Program-made: the position numbers and the translations under genes | The notes under the pieces: generated by a model | Database searches by the model: none | The model's input: the letters and a program-made list of their open reading frames with translations, nothing else | Told to the model about the DNA's origin: nothing | Assembly: GCF_016801025.1 (NCBI RefSeq) | Contig: NZ_CP068983.1 | Span: forward strand, 1,550,001-1,614,000 | Reading direction: 5' to 3' | Source: Paradevosia shaoguanensis | Lineage (GTDB): Bacteria > Pseudomonadota > Alphaproteobacteria > Rhizobiales > Devosiaceae | Length of the DNA stretch: 64,000 nt | In this document: positions 8,500-17,531 of the stretch, piece after piece | How positions within the stretch are numbered: position 1 is the first letter of the stretch | Layout of the letters: every line of letters begins with the position of its first letter

Positions 8500-8705
8500 G
8501 CAGCCCCCATCATCTCTCACGGGCCGTCGCAGCGCGCAGCCTTTCGGGCAGCGACTTCTGGCATCCGAGCGCGGGCCAGCCGGCCCTCGCGGCCGGACGG
8601 AACGACGTCTTCAACCCGGCCTGCCGATGCCGCGCCTGCCGGGCCGGCGGACCCTGCCTCCAGGGCGGGTCTCGGGGCGGCCTGATTGGCCTCCGGAATT
8701 TTTGA
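8496..8705 (+). CDS. Small cysteine-containing hypothetical protein
   Basis: A 69-residue frame whose ATG overlaps the TGA of the preceding small membrane-protein gene, with GGAGGGG 5-11 bases upstream. The C-terminal half carries a compact C-R-C-R-A-C-R-A-G-G-P-C cluster that could bind a metal or form disulfides; the N-terminal half is Ser/Arg/Ala-rich. No family is recognised. The overlap and ribosome site favour a real gene; the composition could also arise by chance in GC-rich DNA. Confidence 0.4.
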   Translation: MSSPHHLSRAVAARSLSGSDFWHPSAGQPALAAGRNDVFNPACRCRACRAGGPCLQGGSRGGLIGLRNF

Positions 8706-8833
8706 CCAACCGGGAAAATAAATCGCACTCCCCCTTGCGGGGAAAACATTTGCACGATTGTATCGCCCGTTAGCGCACTGGGATTGTCCTTCGGCCTCTG
8801 GCCGTCGCCCGGCGCACTACAGGGAGATTAACA

Positions 8834-9853
8834 ATGACAGTGAAAACTCTCGCCATGAAGCTGGCCGGACGCGCAGGGGTGCTGGCTGGTGGCGTGGCGC
8901 TCAGCGCACTCCTCGCCGGTACGGCTCTGGCCGACCCCGCCATCATCTATGACCTTGGCGGCAAGTTCGACAAATCCTTCAACGAAGCCGGCTTCAACGG
9001 CGCGACCGAATGGGCCAAGGAAACCGGCGGCAAGTTCCAGGACCTGGAACTGCAGAACGACGCCCAGCGTGAGCAGGCCCTGCGTCGCTTCGCGTCCTCG
9101 GGCGCCAACCCGATCGTCATTCCGGGCTTCTCGTGGGGCGCCGCCCTCACCAAGGTCGCAGCCGAGTTCCCCGACACCAAGTTCGCCATCATCGACGCCG
9201 TCGTCGACGCTCCCAATGTGCGCTCGGTGGTGTTCGACGAACATACCGGTTCCTATCTCGTGGGCGCCCTGGCCGCGCTCAAGTCGCAGACCGGCACTGT
9301 CGGCTTCGTCGGCGGCATGGACATCCCGCTGATCCACAAGTTCTTCTGCGGCTACAAGCAGGGCGTGCTGGCGGTCAATCCGAAGGCCACCGTCATCGAA
9401 AACTACACCGGCACCACCCCGGCCGCCTGGAACGATCCGGTTGCGGCGGGCGAGCTCACCAAGGCCGACTTCGACCGCGGCGCGGACGTCGTCTATGCCG
9501 CCGCCGGCGGCTCGGGCCTGGGCGTGCTGCAGGCTGCGGCCGATGCCGGCAAGTTCTCGATCGGCGTCGACTCCAACCAGAACTACCTGCATCCGGGCTC
9601 GGTCCTGACCTCGATGGTCAAGCGCGTGGACAATGCGGTCAAGGCCGCGTTCATCGACGGCACCACCGGTACCTGGACCTCGGGCGTGCAGGTGATGGGC
9701 CTGGCCAATGACGGCGTGGCCTATGCCCTGGACGACAACAACAAGGCGCTGATCACCGACGACATGAAGGCCAAGGTCGAAGACCTCAAGGCCAAGATCA
9801 TCTCGGGCGAGATCAAGGTTCACGACTACACTTCGGACAATACCTGCCCGTAA
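8834..9853 (+). CDS. BMP-family nucleoside ABC transporter substrate-binding protein
   Basis: A 339-residue periplasmic protein with a Sec signal peptide (about residues 1-33, cut after T-A-L-A). The mature part matches the BMP/PnrA-type family that binds purine or pyrimidine nucleosides: D-L-G-G-K-F-D-K-S-F-N-E-A-G-F-N-G near residue 40 is the family's opening signature, with V-Y-A-A-A-G-G-S-G-L-G-V near 220. AGGGAGATTAACA precedes ATG 8834. It begins a plus-strand series with the matching ATPase and two permeases and the deo genes, so nucleosides are the expected ligand. Confidence 0.9.
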   Translation: MTVKTLAMKLAGRAGVLAGGVALSALLAGTALADPAIIYDLGGKFDKSFNEAGFNGATEWAKETGGKFQDLELQNDAQREQALRRFASSGANPIVIPGFSWGAALTKVAAEFPDTKFAIIDAVVDAPNVRSVVFDEHTGSYLVGALAALKSQTGTVGFVGGMDIPLIHKFFCGYKQGVLAVNPKATVIENYTGTTPAAWNDPVAAGELTKADFDRGADVVYAAAGGSGLGVLQAAADAGKFSIGVDSNQNYLHPGSVLTSMVKRVDNAVKAAFIDGTTGTWTSGVQVMGLANDGVAYALDDNNKALITDDMKAKVEDLKAKIISGEIKVHDYTSDNTCP

Positions 9854-9864
9854 GCGAAGAGCCG

Positions 9865-11451
9865 ATGGCAAACCTTGAAAACAACAGCGTGCAGCGGCCG
9901 GAGACGGCCGCTGCATCCCCATGGGCGATCGAGCTGGTCGGCATCAACAAGCGCTTCGGCGCGGTGCATGCCAACAAGGATATCGACCTCCAGATCAAGC
10001 GCGGCACGGTGCACGGCATCGTGGGGGAGAACGGCGCCGGCAAGTCGACGCTGATGTCCATCCTCTATGGCTTCTATACCGCCGACAGCGGCGAAATCCG
10101 CGTCAACGGCGTGCCCCATGCCATCAGCGACAGCCGCCATGCGCTGGCGCTCGGCATCGGCATGGTCCACCAGCACTTCATGCTGGTCGATAATTTCTCC
10201 ATTCTCGAAAACGTGGTGCTCGGCGCCGAGGACTCTCCGCTCCTTGCCCCCACGCTTTCCAAGGCCCGGGCCGAGCTCAAGCGCCTGGCCAGCGAATACA
10301 GCCTCGAGGTCAATCCGGACGCGATCGTGGAAGACGTGTCGGTGGGCCTGCAGCAGCGCGTGGAAATCCTCAAGGCGCTCTATCGCGGCGCCGACGTCCT
10401 CATCCTCGACGAGCCGACCGGCGTTCTGACCCCGGCCGAGGCGGATCACCTCTTCCGCGTGCTCAGGACCCTGCGCGACCAGGGCAAGACCATCATCCTC
10501 ATCACGCACAAGCTGCGCGAGATCATGGCCATCACCGATACCGTCTCGGTCATGCGCCAGGGCGAGATCGTCAAGACGCTCCCCACCAAGGAAACCAATC
10601 CCGAACAGCTCGCCGAGCTCATGGTCGGGCGCCGCGTGCTGTTGCGCGTCGAGAAGGGGCCGGCCAATCCGGGCAAGACCCTGCTCGAGGTCGACGACCT
10701 GGTGGTGGCCGACGATTTCAAGGTGCCGCGCGTCAAGAACATCTCGTTCAGCGTCCGGGCCGGCGAGATCGTGGGCATTGCGGGCGTGGCAGGCAACGGG
10801 CAGTCCGAACTGCTCGAAGCGGTAGCCGGCATGCGCGCCCCGCTCCTCGGCAATGTCACGGTCAACGGCAATGCCGTCTCCTTCCATGGCGATGACGGCG
10901 CGGCGCGGCTGCGCCGGGCCGGCCTGGCGCACGTGCCCGAGGACCGGCACCGCATGGGCCTCGTCACCGATTTCGAGGAATGGGAAAACAACATCCTGGG
11001 CTACCAGGACGAGCCGCAATACGGCAAGGGCGCGCTCCTCGACATCGGGGTGGCGCGCAGGGAAGCGGTCGAGCGCATCAAGAAGTTCGATATCCGCCCG
11101 GCCAATCCGCGGCTCAAGACCGCCAATTTCTCGGGCGGCAACCAGCAGAAAATCGTCTTGGCGCGCGAGATGGAGAACGATCCGGACGTGCTGGTCGTCG
11201 GCCAGCCGACGCGCGGCGTCGATATCGGCGCGATCGAGTTCATCCACAACCAGATCATCAAGATGCGCGATGCCGGCAAGGCGATCCTGCTCGTCTCGGT
11301 CGAACTCGACGAAATCCGCTCGCTCGCCGACCGGATTCTCGTGATGTTCGATGGCCATATCGTGGGCGAGGCCGATCCGGCGACCGCCACCGAAGGCGAA
11401 CTGGGCCTGATGATGGCCGGTATCAGCAAGGAAAAAGAGGCTGCCCGATGA
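9865..11451 (+). CDS. Nucleoside ABC transporter ATPase, two nucleotide-binding domains
   Basis: A 528-residue cytoplasmic protein with tandem ABC domains, as in sugar- and nucleoside-type importers. Domain 1 has Walker A G-E-N-G-A-G-K-S-T (K60), signature V-S-V-G-L-Q-Q-R and Walker B V-L-I-L-D-E-P-T-G. Domain 2 has a degenerate Walker A (G-V-A-G-N-G-Q-S-E, no Lys), a good signature F-S-G-G-N-Q-Q-K and a Walker-B-like V-L-V-V-G-Q-P-T-R-G-V-D lacking the usual acidic pair. So probably only the first half binds ATP normally, as is common in this group. The stop overlaps the next start (ATGA), pointing to translational coupling with the permease. Confidence 0.92.
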   Translation: MANLENNSVQRPETAAASPWAIELVGINKRFGAVHANKDIDLQIKRGTVHGIVGENGAGKSTLMSILYGFYTADSGEIRVNGVPHAISDSRHALALGIGMVHQHFMLVDNFSILENVVLGAEDSPLLAPTLSKARAELKRLASEYSLEVNPDAIVEDVSVGLQQRVEILKALYRGADVLILDEPTGVLTPAEADHLFRVLRTLRDQGKTIILITHKLREIMAITDTVSVMRQGEIVKTLPTKETNPEQLAELMVGRRVLLRVEKGPANPGKTLLEVDDLVVADDFKVPRVKNISFSVRAGEIVGIAGVAGNGQSELLEAVAGMRAPLLGNVTVNGNAVSFHGDDGAARLRRAGLAHVPEDRHRMGLVTDFEEWENNILGYQDEPQYGKGALLDIGVARREAVERIKKFDIRPANPRLKTANFSGGNQQKIVLAREMENDPDVLVVGQPTRGVDIGAIEFIHNQIIKMRDAGKAILLVSVELDEIRSLADRILVMFDGHIVGEADPATATEGELGLMMAGISKEKEAAR

Positions 11452-12578
11452 GCGCCCGTCGTCCGCTACCCAGATGGGCCGACGTGGCCCTGCTGCCCGC
11501 CCTCAACCTGCTCCTGGCCTTCATCATCTCGGGCATCGTGGTGCTGATCATCGGGCAAAACCCGATCGATGCGCTGCGCATCATGATCGGGGGCGCCTTC
11601 GGCTATGGCGAGGGCTTCGGCTATACGCTGCATTTCGCCACCAATTTCGTCTTTACCGGCCTCGCCGTCGCCATCGCGGCCCATGCCGGGCTCTTCAATA
11701 TCGGTGCGGAAGGCCAGGCCTATGTGGCCGGGCTCGGGGCGATCCTCGCCGCGCTCCTCCTCGACCAGACCCATTGGCTGCTGGTGCTGCCGGCGGCAGT
11801 GATCTGCGCGGCGGCGTGCGGCGGGCTCTGGGCCTTCATTCCGGGTTATCTCCAGGCCAAGCGCGGCAGCCATGTCGTCATCACGACGATCATGTTCAAC
11901 TTCATCGCCTCTGCGCTCATGGTCTATCTCCTCAACCGGGTGCTCAAGCCCGTGGGGCAGATGGAGCCGTCCTCCGCTTCCGTGGTCAATGCCGGCAAGA
12001 TCCCGCAATTGCGCGAATTCCTGCCCTTCTTCGGCTATGCCCCGGTCAACGTCACCATCATCTTCGCCATCGCCGCGCTCATCGGCACCTATATCCTCAT
12101 CTGGCACACCAAGCTCGGCTTCGCCATGCGTACGCTGGGCAAGAACCCGACCGCCTCGCGCTATGCGGGCATCTCCAATTCCAAGCTCATCATGATCACC
12201 ATGACGATCTCGGGTGCGCTGGCGGGACTGGTGGCGGTCAACGAGGTGCTGGGCGTCCAGAACCGGCTCGTGCTCGATTTTCCCTCGGGCTATGGCTTTG
12301 TCGGCATCGCCGTGGCGCTGATGGGGCGCAACCACCCGATCGGCATCGCCCTGGCCGCCATGCTCTTCGGCGCGCTCTACCAGGGCGGGCTCGAGCTGCA
12401 ATTCTACATGCCCGCCATTACCCGCGAGATGATCGTGGTCATCCAGGCCCTGGTGATCCTCTTCACCGGCGCCATGGAGGGACTGCTCAGGCCCGGCCTC
12501 GAGACGATCTTCATGATGCGCAGCCCCGAGGCCAAGGCCGAGGCGGTGGCGCGCGAAACCGCGACGTCGGACAGCTGA
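11448..12578 (+). CDS. Nucleoside ABC transporter permease (first)
   Basis: A 376-residue permease of the BPD_transp_2 family with about nine or ten membrane helices. Family marks are G-L-F-N-I-G-A-E-G-Q near residue 80 and the EAA-like segment L-G-K-N-P-T-A-S-R-Y-A-G-I near 230. ATG 11448 overlaps the ATPase stop at 11449-11451. It pairs with the second permease 13 bases downstream to form the heterodimeric channel of the BMP-dependent importer. Confidence 0.92.
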   Translation: MSARRPLPRWADVALLPALNLLLAFIISGIVVLIIGQNPIDALRIMIGGAFGYGEGFGYTLHFATNFVFTGLAVAIAAHAGLFNIGAEGQAYVAGLGAILAALLLDQTHWLLVLPAAVICAAACGGLWAFIPGYLQAKRGSHVVITTIMFNFIASALMVYLLNRVLKPVGQMEPSSASVVNAGKIPQLREFLPFFGYAPVNVTIIFAIAALIGTYILIWHTKLGFAMRTLGKNPTASRYAGISNSKLIMITMTISGALAGLVAVNEVLGVQNRLVLDFPSGYGFVGIAVALMGRNHPIGIALAAMLFGALYQGGLELQFYMPAITREMIVVIQALVILFTGAMEGLLRPGLETIFMMRSPEAKAEAVARETATSDS

Positions 12579-12591
12579 GGGAAGCGAAACC

Positions 12592-13563
12592 ATGGATTTC
12601 GAACTCCTCATCTCGATGCTCGCCGCCACGCTGCGGCTGACGACCCCGCTGCTGCTGGCGTGTCTGGCCGGCCTCTATTCGGAGCGCTCGGGCATTTTCG
12701 ACATCGGCCTCGAAGGCAAGATGCTGGCCGCCGCGTTCGGCGCCGCTTCGGTGGCTGCCCTCACCGCCAATATGTGGCTGGGCCTGCTGGCGGGCATCGC
12801 GGTCTCGATCGCCATGTCGATGATCCATGGCGCCGCCTCGATCACGCTCAAGGGCAACCAGATCATTTCGGGCGTCGCCATCAATTTCCTGGCGGCGGGC
12901 CTGACGACGCTGCTCGGCCTCACCTGGTTCCACCAGGGCGGCCGTACCCCGCCGCTCCCCGAGGGTGGTCGCTTCCTGCCGATCACGCTGCCCTTTGCCA
13001 GCGAGATTTCCGGCATTCCGGTCATCGGGCCGATCTATGCCGGCCTCATCTCGGGCCACAACATCCTCGTCTATGTCGCCTTCCTCGCCGTGCCGGTCAC
13101 GGCCTGGGTGCTCTATCGCACCCGGTTCGGCCTGCGCCTGCGCGCGGTGGGCGAGAATCCCAAGGCGGTCGATACGGCCGGTATTTCGGTGACGCGGCTG
13201 CGCTACCAGGCGCTGCTCATCACCGGCGTGCTCTGCGGCCTTGCCGGCGCCTATTTCTCGATCGCCCAGGGCTCGGGCTTCGGCAACAACATGACCGCGG
13301 GCAAGGGCTATATCGCGCTGGCCGCGCTCATCTTCGCCAAGTGGCGGCCGCTGCAGGCGATGTTCGCGACGCTGCTGTTCGGCTTCCTCGACGCGCTCCA
13401 GATCCGGCTCCAGGGCTCGACCATTCCCGGCCTCGGCTGGGAAGTGCCGGTGCAGCTCATTCAGGCGCTGCCCTACATCCTCACCGTCGTGCTCCTGGCC
13501 GGGTTCATCGGCAAGGCCGTCGGCCCCAAGGCGGGCGGCGTGCCCTATACCAAGGAGCGCTAG
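12592..13563 (+). CDS. Nucleoside ABC transporter permease (second)
   Basis: A 323-residue BPD_transp_2 permease, shorter than its partner, with about eight to ten helices. It shows the family element S-G-I-F-D-I-G-L-E-G-K near residue 35 and G-E-N-P-K-A-V-D-T-A-G-I near 190, which contact the ATPase. GAGGGAAGCG precedes ATG 12592. Its stop is 3 bases before the cytidine deaminase start, so importer and salvage enzyme are one operon. Confidence 0.92.
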   Translation: MDFELLISMLAATLRLTTPLLLACLAGLYSERSGIFDIGLEGKMLAAAFGAASVAALTANMWLGLLAGIAVSIAMSMIHGAASITLKGNQIISGVAINFLAAGLTTLLGLTWFHQGGRTPPLPEGGRFLPITLPFASEISGIPVIGPIYAGLISGHNILVYVAFLAVPVTAWVLYRTRFGLRLRAVGENPKAVDTAGISVTRLRYQALLITGVLCGLAGAYFSIAQGSGFGNNMTAGKGYIALAALIFAKWRPLQAMFATLLFGFLDALQIRLQGSTIPGLGWEVPVQLIQALPYILTVVLLAGFIGKAVGPKAGGVPYTKER

Positions 13564-13566
13564 CCC

Positions 13567-13971
13567 ATGGCCGTGACCGATTCCGACCTCTTTGCCGCCG
13601 CCGAAGCCATCCGCACCAGGGCCTATGCACCCTATTCGAAATTCACGGTGGGCGCGGCGATCCTCGCGGACGACGGCAGGATCTATTCGGGCTGCAATAT
13701 CGAGAACGCCGCCTATCCGCAGGGCAATTGCGCCGAGACCTCGGCCATTGCCGCCATGATCGCGGGCGGCGCGCGGCGCATCCGGCGCATCTATGTGACC
13801 GGCCCGGGCCGCGAGCCCGTGACGCCCTGCGGCGGCTGCCGCCAGCGCATCCGCGAATTCGCCGATCCCGATACCGTGGTCATCTCCCACGGCGTCGAGG
13901 GCGAGCCGCTTCACTCCACGCTGGCAGGCCTGCTGCCGCATTCGTTCGGCCCCGAATTTTTGGGCAAATGA
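13567..13971 (+). CDS. cdd: Cytidine deaminase
   Basis: A 134-residue homotetrameric-type cytidine deaminase that converts cytidine and deoxycytidine to uridine and deoxyuridine. The zinc site is complete: C55-A-E57 (catalytic Glu) and P-C88-G-G-C91. N-terminal Y-A-P-Y-S-K-F-T-V-G-A and G-C-N-I-E-N-A-A-Y (substrate binding) are typical. It follows the nucleoside permease by 3 bases and precedes deoC, which fits pyrimidine nucleoside catabolism. Confidence 0.95.
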   Translation: MAVTDSDLFAAAEAIRTRAYAPYSKFTVGAAILADDGRIYSGCNIENAAYPQGNCAETSAIAAMIAGGARRIRRIYVTGPGREPVTPCGGCRQRIREFADPDTVVISHGVEGEPLHSTLAGLLPHSFGPEFLGK

Positions 13972-14061
13972 AGCCGGTGTGGTATCGTCCAAGTGTTTTC
14001 CAAAGCGCCGCCTGAGACGGCGCGACAAGCCCGGGCGCGAACTGGCGCCCCCGGAGGCATC

Positions 14062-15054
14062 ATGAACCTGAGAATCGTCGACCACCCCGCCAAAGAGGCC
14101 GCGGCGCACAAGCGCAATCCCGGCTTCCCGCTCGATCTGGACTGGGTCGAACGCATCCGCATGAACCGCTCGGCGCTCGAGCGGCGCGCGGCGACCATCG
14201 GCACGCGGCGCACGGTCAAGAAGGACTGGCAGGTGGCCTGGCTTCTCAAGGCCATCACCTTCATCGACCTGACGACGCTCAATTCCGACGACACGCCCGG
14301 GCGCGTGGAACGGCTCTGCGCCAAGGCGCGCCATCCGCTGCGCCAGGATATCGTGGATGGCCTGGGCGTGGGCGAGCTCGACATCCATCCGGGTGCCGTC
14401 TGCGTCTACCACACCTTCGTCAAGACCGCGGTCAAGGCGCTCGAAGGCACCAATATCCCGGTGGCCGCCGTCTCCACCGCCTTCCCGCACGGCCTCGCGC
14501 CCTTCGAGACCAAGGTCAAGGAGATCGAGGCGTCCGTGGCCGATGGCGCCAGGGAGATCGACATCGTCATCGAGCGCGGCATGGTGCTGCGCGGAGACTG
14601 GCAGGCCCTCTATGACGAGGTCCGCGCCTTCCGCAAGGCATGTGGGGACGCCCATATCAAGACCATCCTGGGCACGGGCGAACTGGCGACGCTGACCAAT
14701 GTCGCCAAGGCCTCGCTCGTCTGCATGCTGGCCGGCGCCGATTTCATCAAGACCTCGACCGGCAAGGAAAAGGTCAATGCGAACCTGCCCACTTCGCTCG
14801 CCATGATCCGCATGATCCGCTGGTTCCACGAGGAGACCGGCATCGAGATCGGCTACAAGCCGGCCGGCGGCATTTCGACGGCCAAGGCGGCGCTCGACTA
14901 CATGGCGCTGATGAAGGAAGAACTGGGCACCCATTGGCTGCAGCCGCACCTCTTCCGCTTCGGTGCCTCCTCGCTCCTGACCGATATCGAGCGCCAGCTC
15001 GAACACAATCTTACGGGCCATTACGCGGCGGATTACCGCCAGCCGATGGTCTGA
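14062..15054 (+). CDS. deoC: Deoxyribose-phosphate aldolase
   Basis: A 330-residue aldolase that splits 2-deoxyribose-5-phosphate into acetaldehyde and glyceraldehyde-3-phosphate. The Schiff-base lysine is K230 in D-F-I-K-T-S-T-G-K and the second active-site lysine is K266 in Y-K-P-A-G-G-I. It is longer than the 250-residue E. coli enzyme because of an N-terminal extension of about 60 residues, as in other long-form DeoC proteins. ATG 14062 is chosen for GGAGG 5 bases upstream; the frame is open to 13993. It sits between cdd and an aldehyde dehydrogenase that could remove the acetaldehyde. Confidence 0.94.
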   Translation: MNLRIVDHPAKEAAAHKRNPGFPLDLDWVERIRMNRSALERRAATIGTRRTVKKDWQVAWLLKAITFIDLTTLNSDDTPGRVERLCAKARHPLRQDIVDGLGVGELDIHPGAVCVYHTFVKTAVKALEGTNIPVAAVSTAFPHGLAPFETKVKEIEASVADGAREIDIVIERGMVLRGDWQALYDEVRAFRKACGDAHIKTILGTGELATLTNVAKASLVCMLAGADFIKTSTGKEKVNANLPTSLAMIRMIRWFHEETGIEIGYKPAGGISTAKAALDYMALMKEELGTHWLQPHLFRFGASSLLTDIERQLEHNLTGHYAADYRQPMV

Positions 15055-15095
15055 GCTTTTTCTGAGGGACCCCGCCTCGAGTGCGGGACAGGAAG

Positions 15096-17468
15096 ATGAA
15101 CAAAATCGCGCAGATCTTTGAAACCCTCGAATACGGCCCGGCGCCTGAAAGCGCGCAGCCCGCGCTCGATTGGCTCAAGGCCCATGACGGCATATTCGGC
15201 CATTTCATCAATGGCGCCTGGACCAAGCCGGGCAAGACCTTCTCGTCGGACAACCCGGCCAATGGCCAGAGCCTGGCGCAGGTCAGCGAAGGCACCGCCG
15301 AGGACGTGGACAAGGCGGTCAAGGCCGCACGCGCCGCGTTCAAGTCGTGGTCGGCGCTTTCCGGCTACGAACGGGCAAAATATCTCTATGCCATAGCGCG
15401 GCTGGTGCAGAAGCATTCCCGGCTCTTCGCCGTGCTCGAATCCCTCGACAACGGCAAGCCGATCCGCGAGAGCCGCGATATCGACATTCCGCTCGTCGCC
15501 CGCCATTTCTACCACCATGCCGGCTGGGCGCAGCATCGCGACCGCGAATTCCCCGGCCAGGTGCCCTATGGCGTCTGCGGCCAGATCATCCCGTGGAACT
15601 TTCCGCTGCTGATGCTGGCCTGGAAGATCGCGCCGGCCCTCGCCGCGGGCAATACCGTGGTGCTCAAGCCCGCCGAATTCACCTCGCTCACCGCCCTCCT
15701 CTTCGCCGAGATCTGCGAGAAGGCCGGGCTGCCCAAGGGCGTGGTCAATATCGTCACCGGCTTCGGCGATACCGGGCAGGCCATCGTCGCCCATCCCGAT
15801 ATCGACAAGATCGCCTTTACCGGCTCGACCGAAGTGGGCAAGGCCATCCGCGCCGCCACGGCCGGCACCGGCAAGGGCCTCTCGCTCGAGCTGGGCGGCA
15901 AGAGCCCCTATATCGTCTTCGAGGATGCCGATATCGACAGCGCCATCGAGGGGCTGGTCGATGCCATCTGGTTCAACCAGGGCCAGGTCTGCTGCGCGGG
16001 TTCGCGCCTGCTCATCCAGGAATCGATCGAGGACCGCTTCATCGCCAAGCTCAAGAAGCGCATGGCGAGCCTGCGGGTCGGCGATCCGCTCGACAAGGCC
16101 ATCGATATCGGCGCGCTGGTGGCGCCGGTGCAGGTCGAGCGCGTGCGCGATCTCGTCAAGAAAGGCGCCGCCGAAGGCGCCCAGGTCTACGAGCCCGATT
16201 TCGACATTCCCGGCGGCGGGTGCTTCCTCAAGCCGACGCTCATCACCAATGTCTCCCCGAGCCATACCGTGGTGACCGAGGAAATCTTCGGGCCCGTGCT
16301 GGTGGCCATGAGCTTCCGTACGCCCGAAGAGGCGGTGGCGCTGGCCAACAACACCCGCTACGGGCTCGCCGCCACGATCTGGAGCGAGAACATCAATCTC
16401 GCCCTCGATATCGCCCCCAAGATCAAGGCGGGCGTGGTCTGGATCAACGGCACCAACAATTTCGACGCGGCCGTCGGCTTCGGCGGCTACAAGGAATCCG
16501 GGTTCGGCCGCGAAGGCGGCAAGGAAGGCATGGGCGTATACATGAAGCCCGCCTGGGAAAAGGACCTGAAGCCGGTAGCGGCCGCCAAGGCCGTTCCGGC
16601 CAAGCCGGCCAACCCGCTCGATGGCGGCGACAGCATCGACCAGACCGCCAAGATGTATATCGGCGGCAAGCAGGCCCGCCCCGACAGCGGCTATTCGCGC
16701 CCGGTCCATGGCCCCGGCGGCAACCTCGTGGGCGAAGTCGGCGACGGCAACCGCAAGGACATCCGCAATGCCGTCGAGGCGGCACGGGCCGCGCTCGGCT
16801 GGGGCAATGCCTCGGCGCACAATCGCAGCCAGGTGCTCTATTTCCTCGCCGAGAACCTTCAGTATCGCCGCGCCGAATTCGCCGCCCGCATCAGGGAGCA
16901 GACGGGCGAAAAGGGCGAAGCCGAGGTCGATGCCGCGGTCGAGCGGCTCTTCGCCTTTGCCGGCTGGGCCGACAAGTATGACGGCGCCGTCCACAACCCG
17001 CCGCTGCGGGCCATCGCCGCCGCCATGGTCGAGCCGATCGGCGTCCTCGCCATCGTCGCTCCGCCCACGCGCCCGCTCCTCGGCTCGGTCGCCCTCCTCG
17101 CGCCGGCACTCGCCATGGGCAACCCGGTCGTCCTCGTCCCTTCGGACAAGGCACCGCTCTCGGTGACCGACCTCTACCAGGTCCTCGAAACCTCCGACGT
17201 GCCCTCGGGCGTGGTCAACATCGTCACCGGCGACAGCGCCGTGCTCGCCAGGACCCTCGCCGAACACGACGGCGTCGACGCCATGTGGTATTTCGGCGAT
17301 GCCGCCGGCTCGACGATGGTCGAGAAGGCCTCCACCGGCAACCTCAAGCAAACCTGGACCAGCCGCGGCCTCAACTACGACCTCGCCGATACCGGCAGGT
17401 TCGAGGGCGACTATTTCCTGAGACGGGCAACGCAGGTGAAGAACGTCTGGGTGCCGTATGGGGCGTAA
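15096..17468 (+). CDS. Double-domain aldehyde dehydrogenase, ALDH16-like
   Basis: A 790-residue protein with two ALDH modules. The N-terminal module (about residues 1-485) is complete: P-W-N-F-P-L-L, F-T-G-S-T-E-V-G-K, general base E265 in E-L-G-G-K-S-P and nucleophile C299 in G-Q-V-C-C-A-G. The C-terminal module (about 510-790) keeps the fold signature (V-E-P-I-G-V-L-A-I-V-A-P, G-V-V-N-I-V-T-G) but lacks the E-L-G-G and G-Q-x-C active-site blocks, so it should be inactive. This layout matches ALDH16 proteins. It lies 41 bases after deoC; oxidation of DeoC-derived acetaldehyde to acetate is the natural guess. GTG 15081 is an alternative start. Confidence 0.88.
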   Translation: MNKIAQIFETLEYGPAPESAQPALDWLKAHDGIFGHFINGAWTKPGKTFSSDNPANGQSLAQVSEGTAEDVDKAVKAARAAFKSWSALSGYERAKYLYAIARLVQKHSRLFAVLESLDNGKPIRESRDIDIPLVARHFYHHAGWAQHRDREFPGQVPYGVCGQIIPWNFPLLMLAWKIAPALAAGNTVVLKPAEFTSLTALLFAEICEKAGLPKGVVNIVTGFGDTGQAIVAHPDIDKIAFTGSTEVGKAIRAATAGTGKGLSLELGGKSPYIVFEDADIDSAIEGLVDAIWFNQGQVCCAGSRLLIQESIEDRFIAKLKKRMASLRVGDPLDKAIDIGALVAPVQVERVRDLVKKGAAEGAQVYEPDFDIPGGGCFLKPTLITNVSPSHTVVTEEIFGPVLVAMSFRTPEEAVALANNTRYGLAATIWSENINLALDIAPKIKAGVVWINGTNNFDAAVGFGGYKESGFGREGGKEGMGVYMKPAWEKDLKPVAAAKAVPAKPANPLDGGDSIDQTAKMYIGGKQARPDSGYSRPVHGPGGNLVGEVGDGNRKDIRNAVEAARAALGWGNASAHNRSQVLYFLAENLQYRRAEFAARIREQTGEKGEAEVDAAVERLFAFAGWADKYDGAVHNPPLRAIAAAMVEPIGVLAIVAPPTRPLLGSVALLAPALAMGNPVVLVPSDKAPLSVTDLYQVLETSDVPSGVVNIVTGDSAVLARTLAEHDGVDAMWYFGDAAGSTMVEKASTGNLKQTWTSRGLNYDLADTGRFEGDYFLRRATQVKNVWVPYGA

Positions 17469-17493
17469 AAGCCTCTGATCAGCCGGCAGGTTT

Positions 17494-17514
17494 CCCTCCC
17501 CGCTGCGGGGAGGG
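17494..17514 (+). repeat. Short G/C-rich hairpin repeat
   Basis: CCCTCCCC, a 5-base loop and GGGGAGGG form a perfect 8-bp stem between the ALDH and DUF559 genes, followed by a G-rich run. It looks like one arm unit of the larger inverted repeat at 17894-18030. No U-tract follows, so it is not a standard terminator. Confidence 0.6.
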
Positions 17515-17531
17515 GCAGGGGTGGGGTAGTC

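Noticed and set aside
12511-15021. 836-residue open frame on the minus strand
   Set aside because: It is antisense to the permease, cdd and deoC genes, His/Gly/Arg-rich, without family features; a GC-rich shadow.
15033-17351. 772-residue open frame on the minus strand
   Set aside because: Antisense to the aldehyde dehydrogenase, whose motifs are clear; shadow of third-position GC.
17494-17514. Intrinsic terminator after the ALDH gene
   Set aside because: The hairpin is good but is followed by a G-rich run, not T; treated as a repeat.
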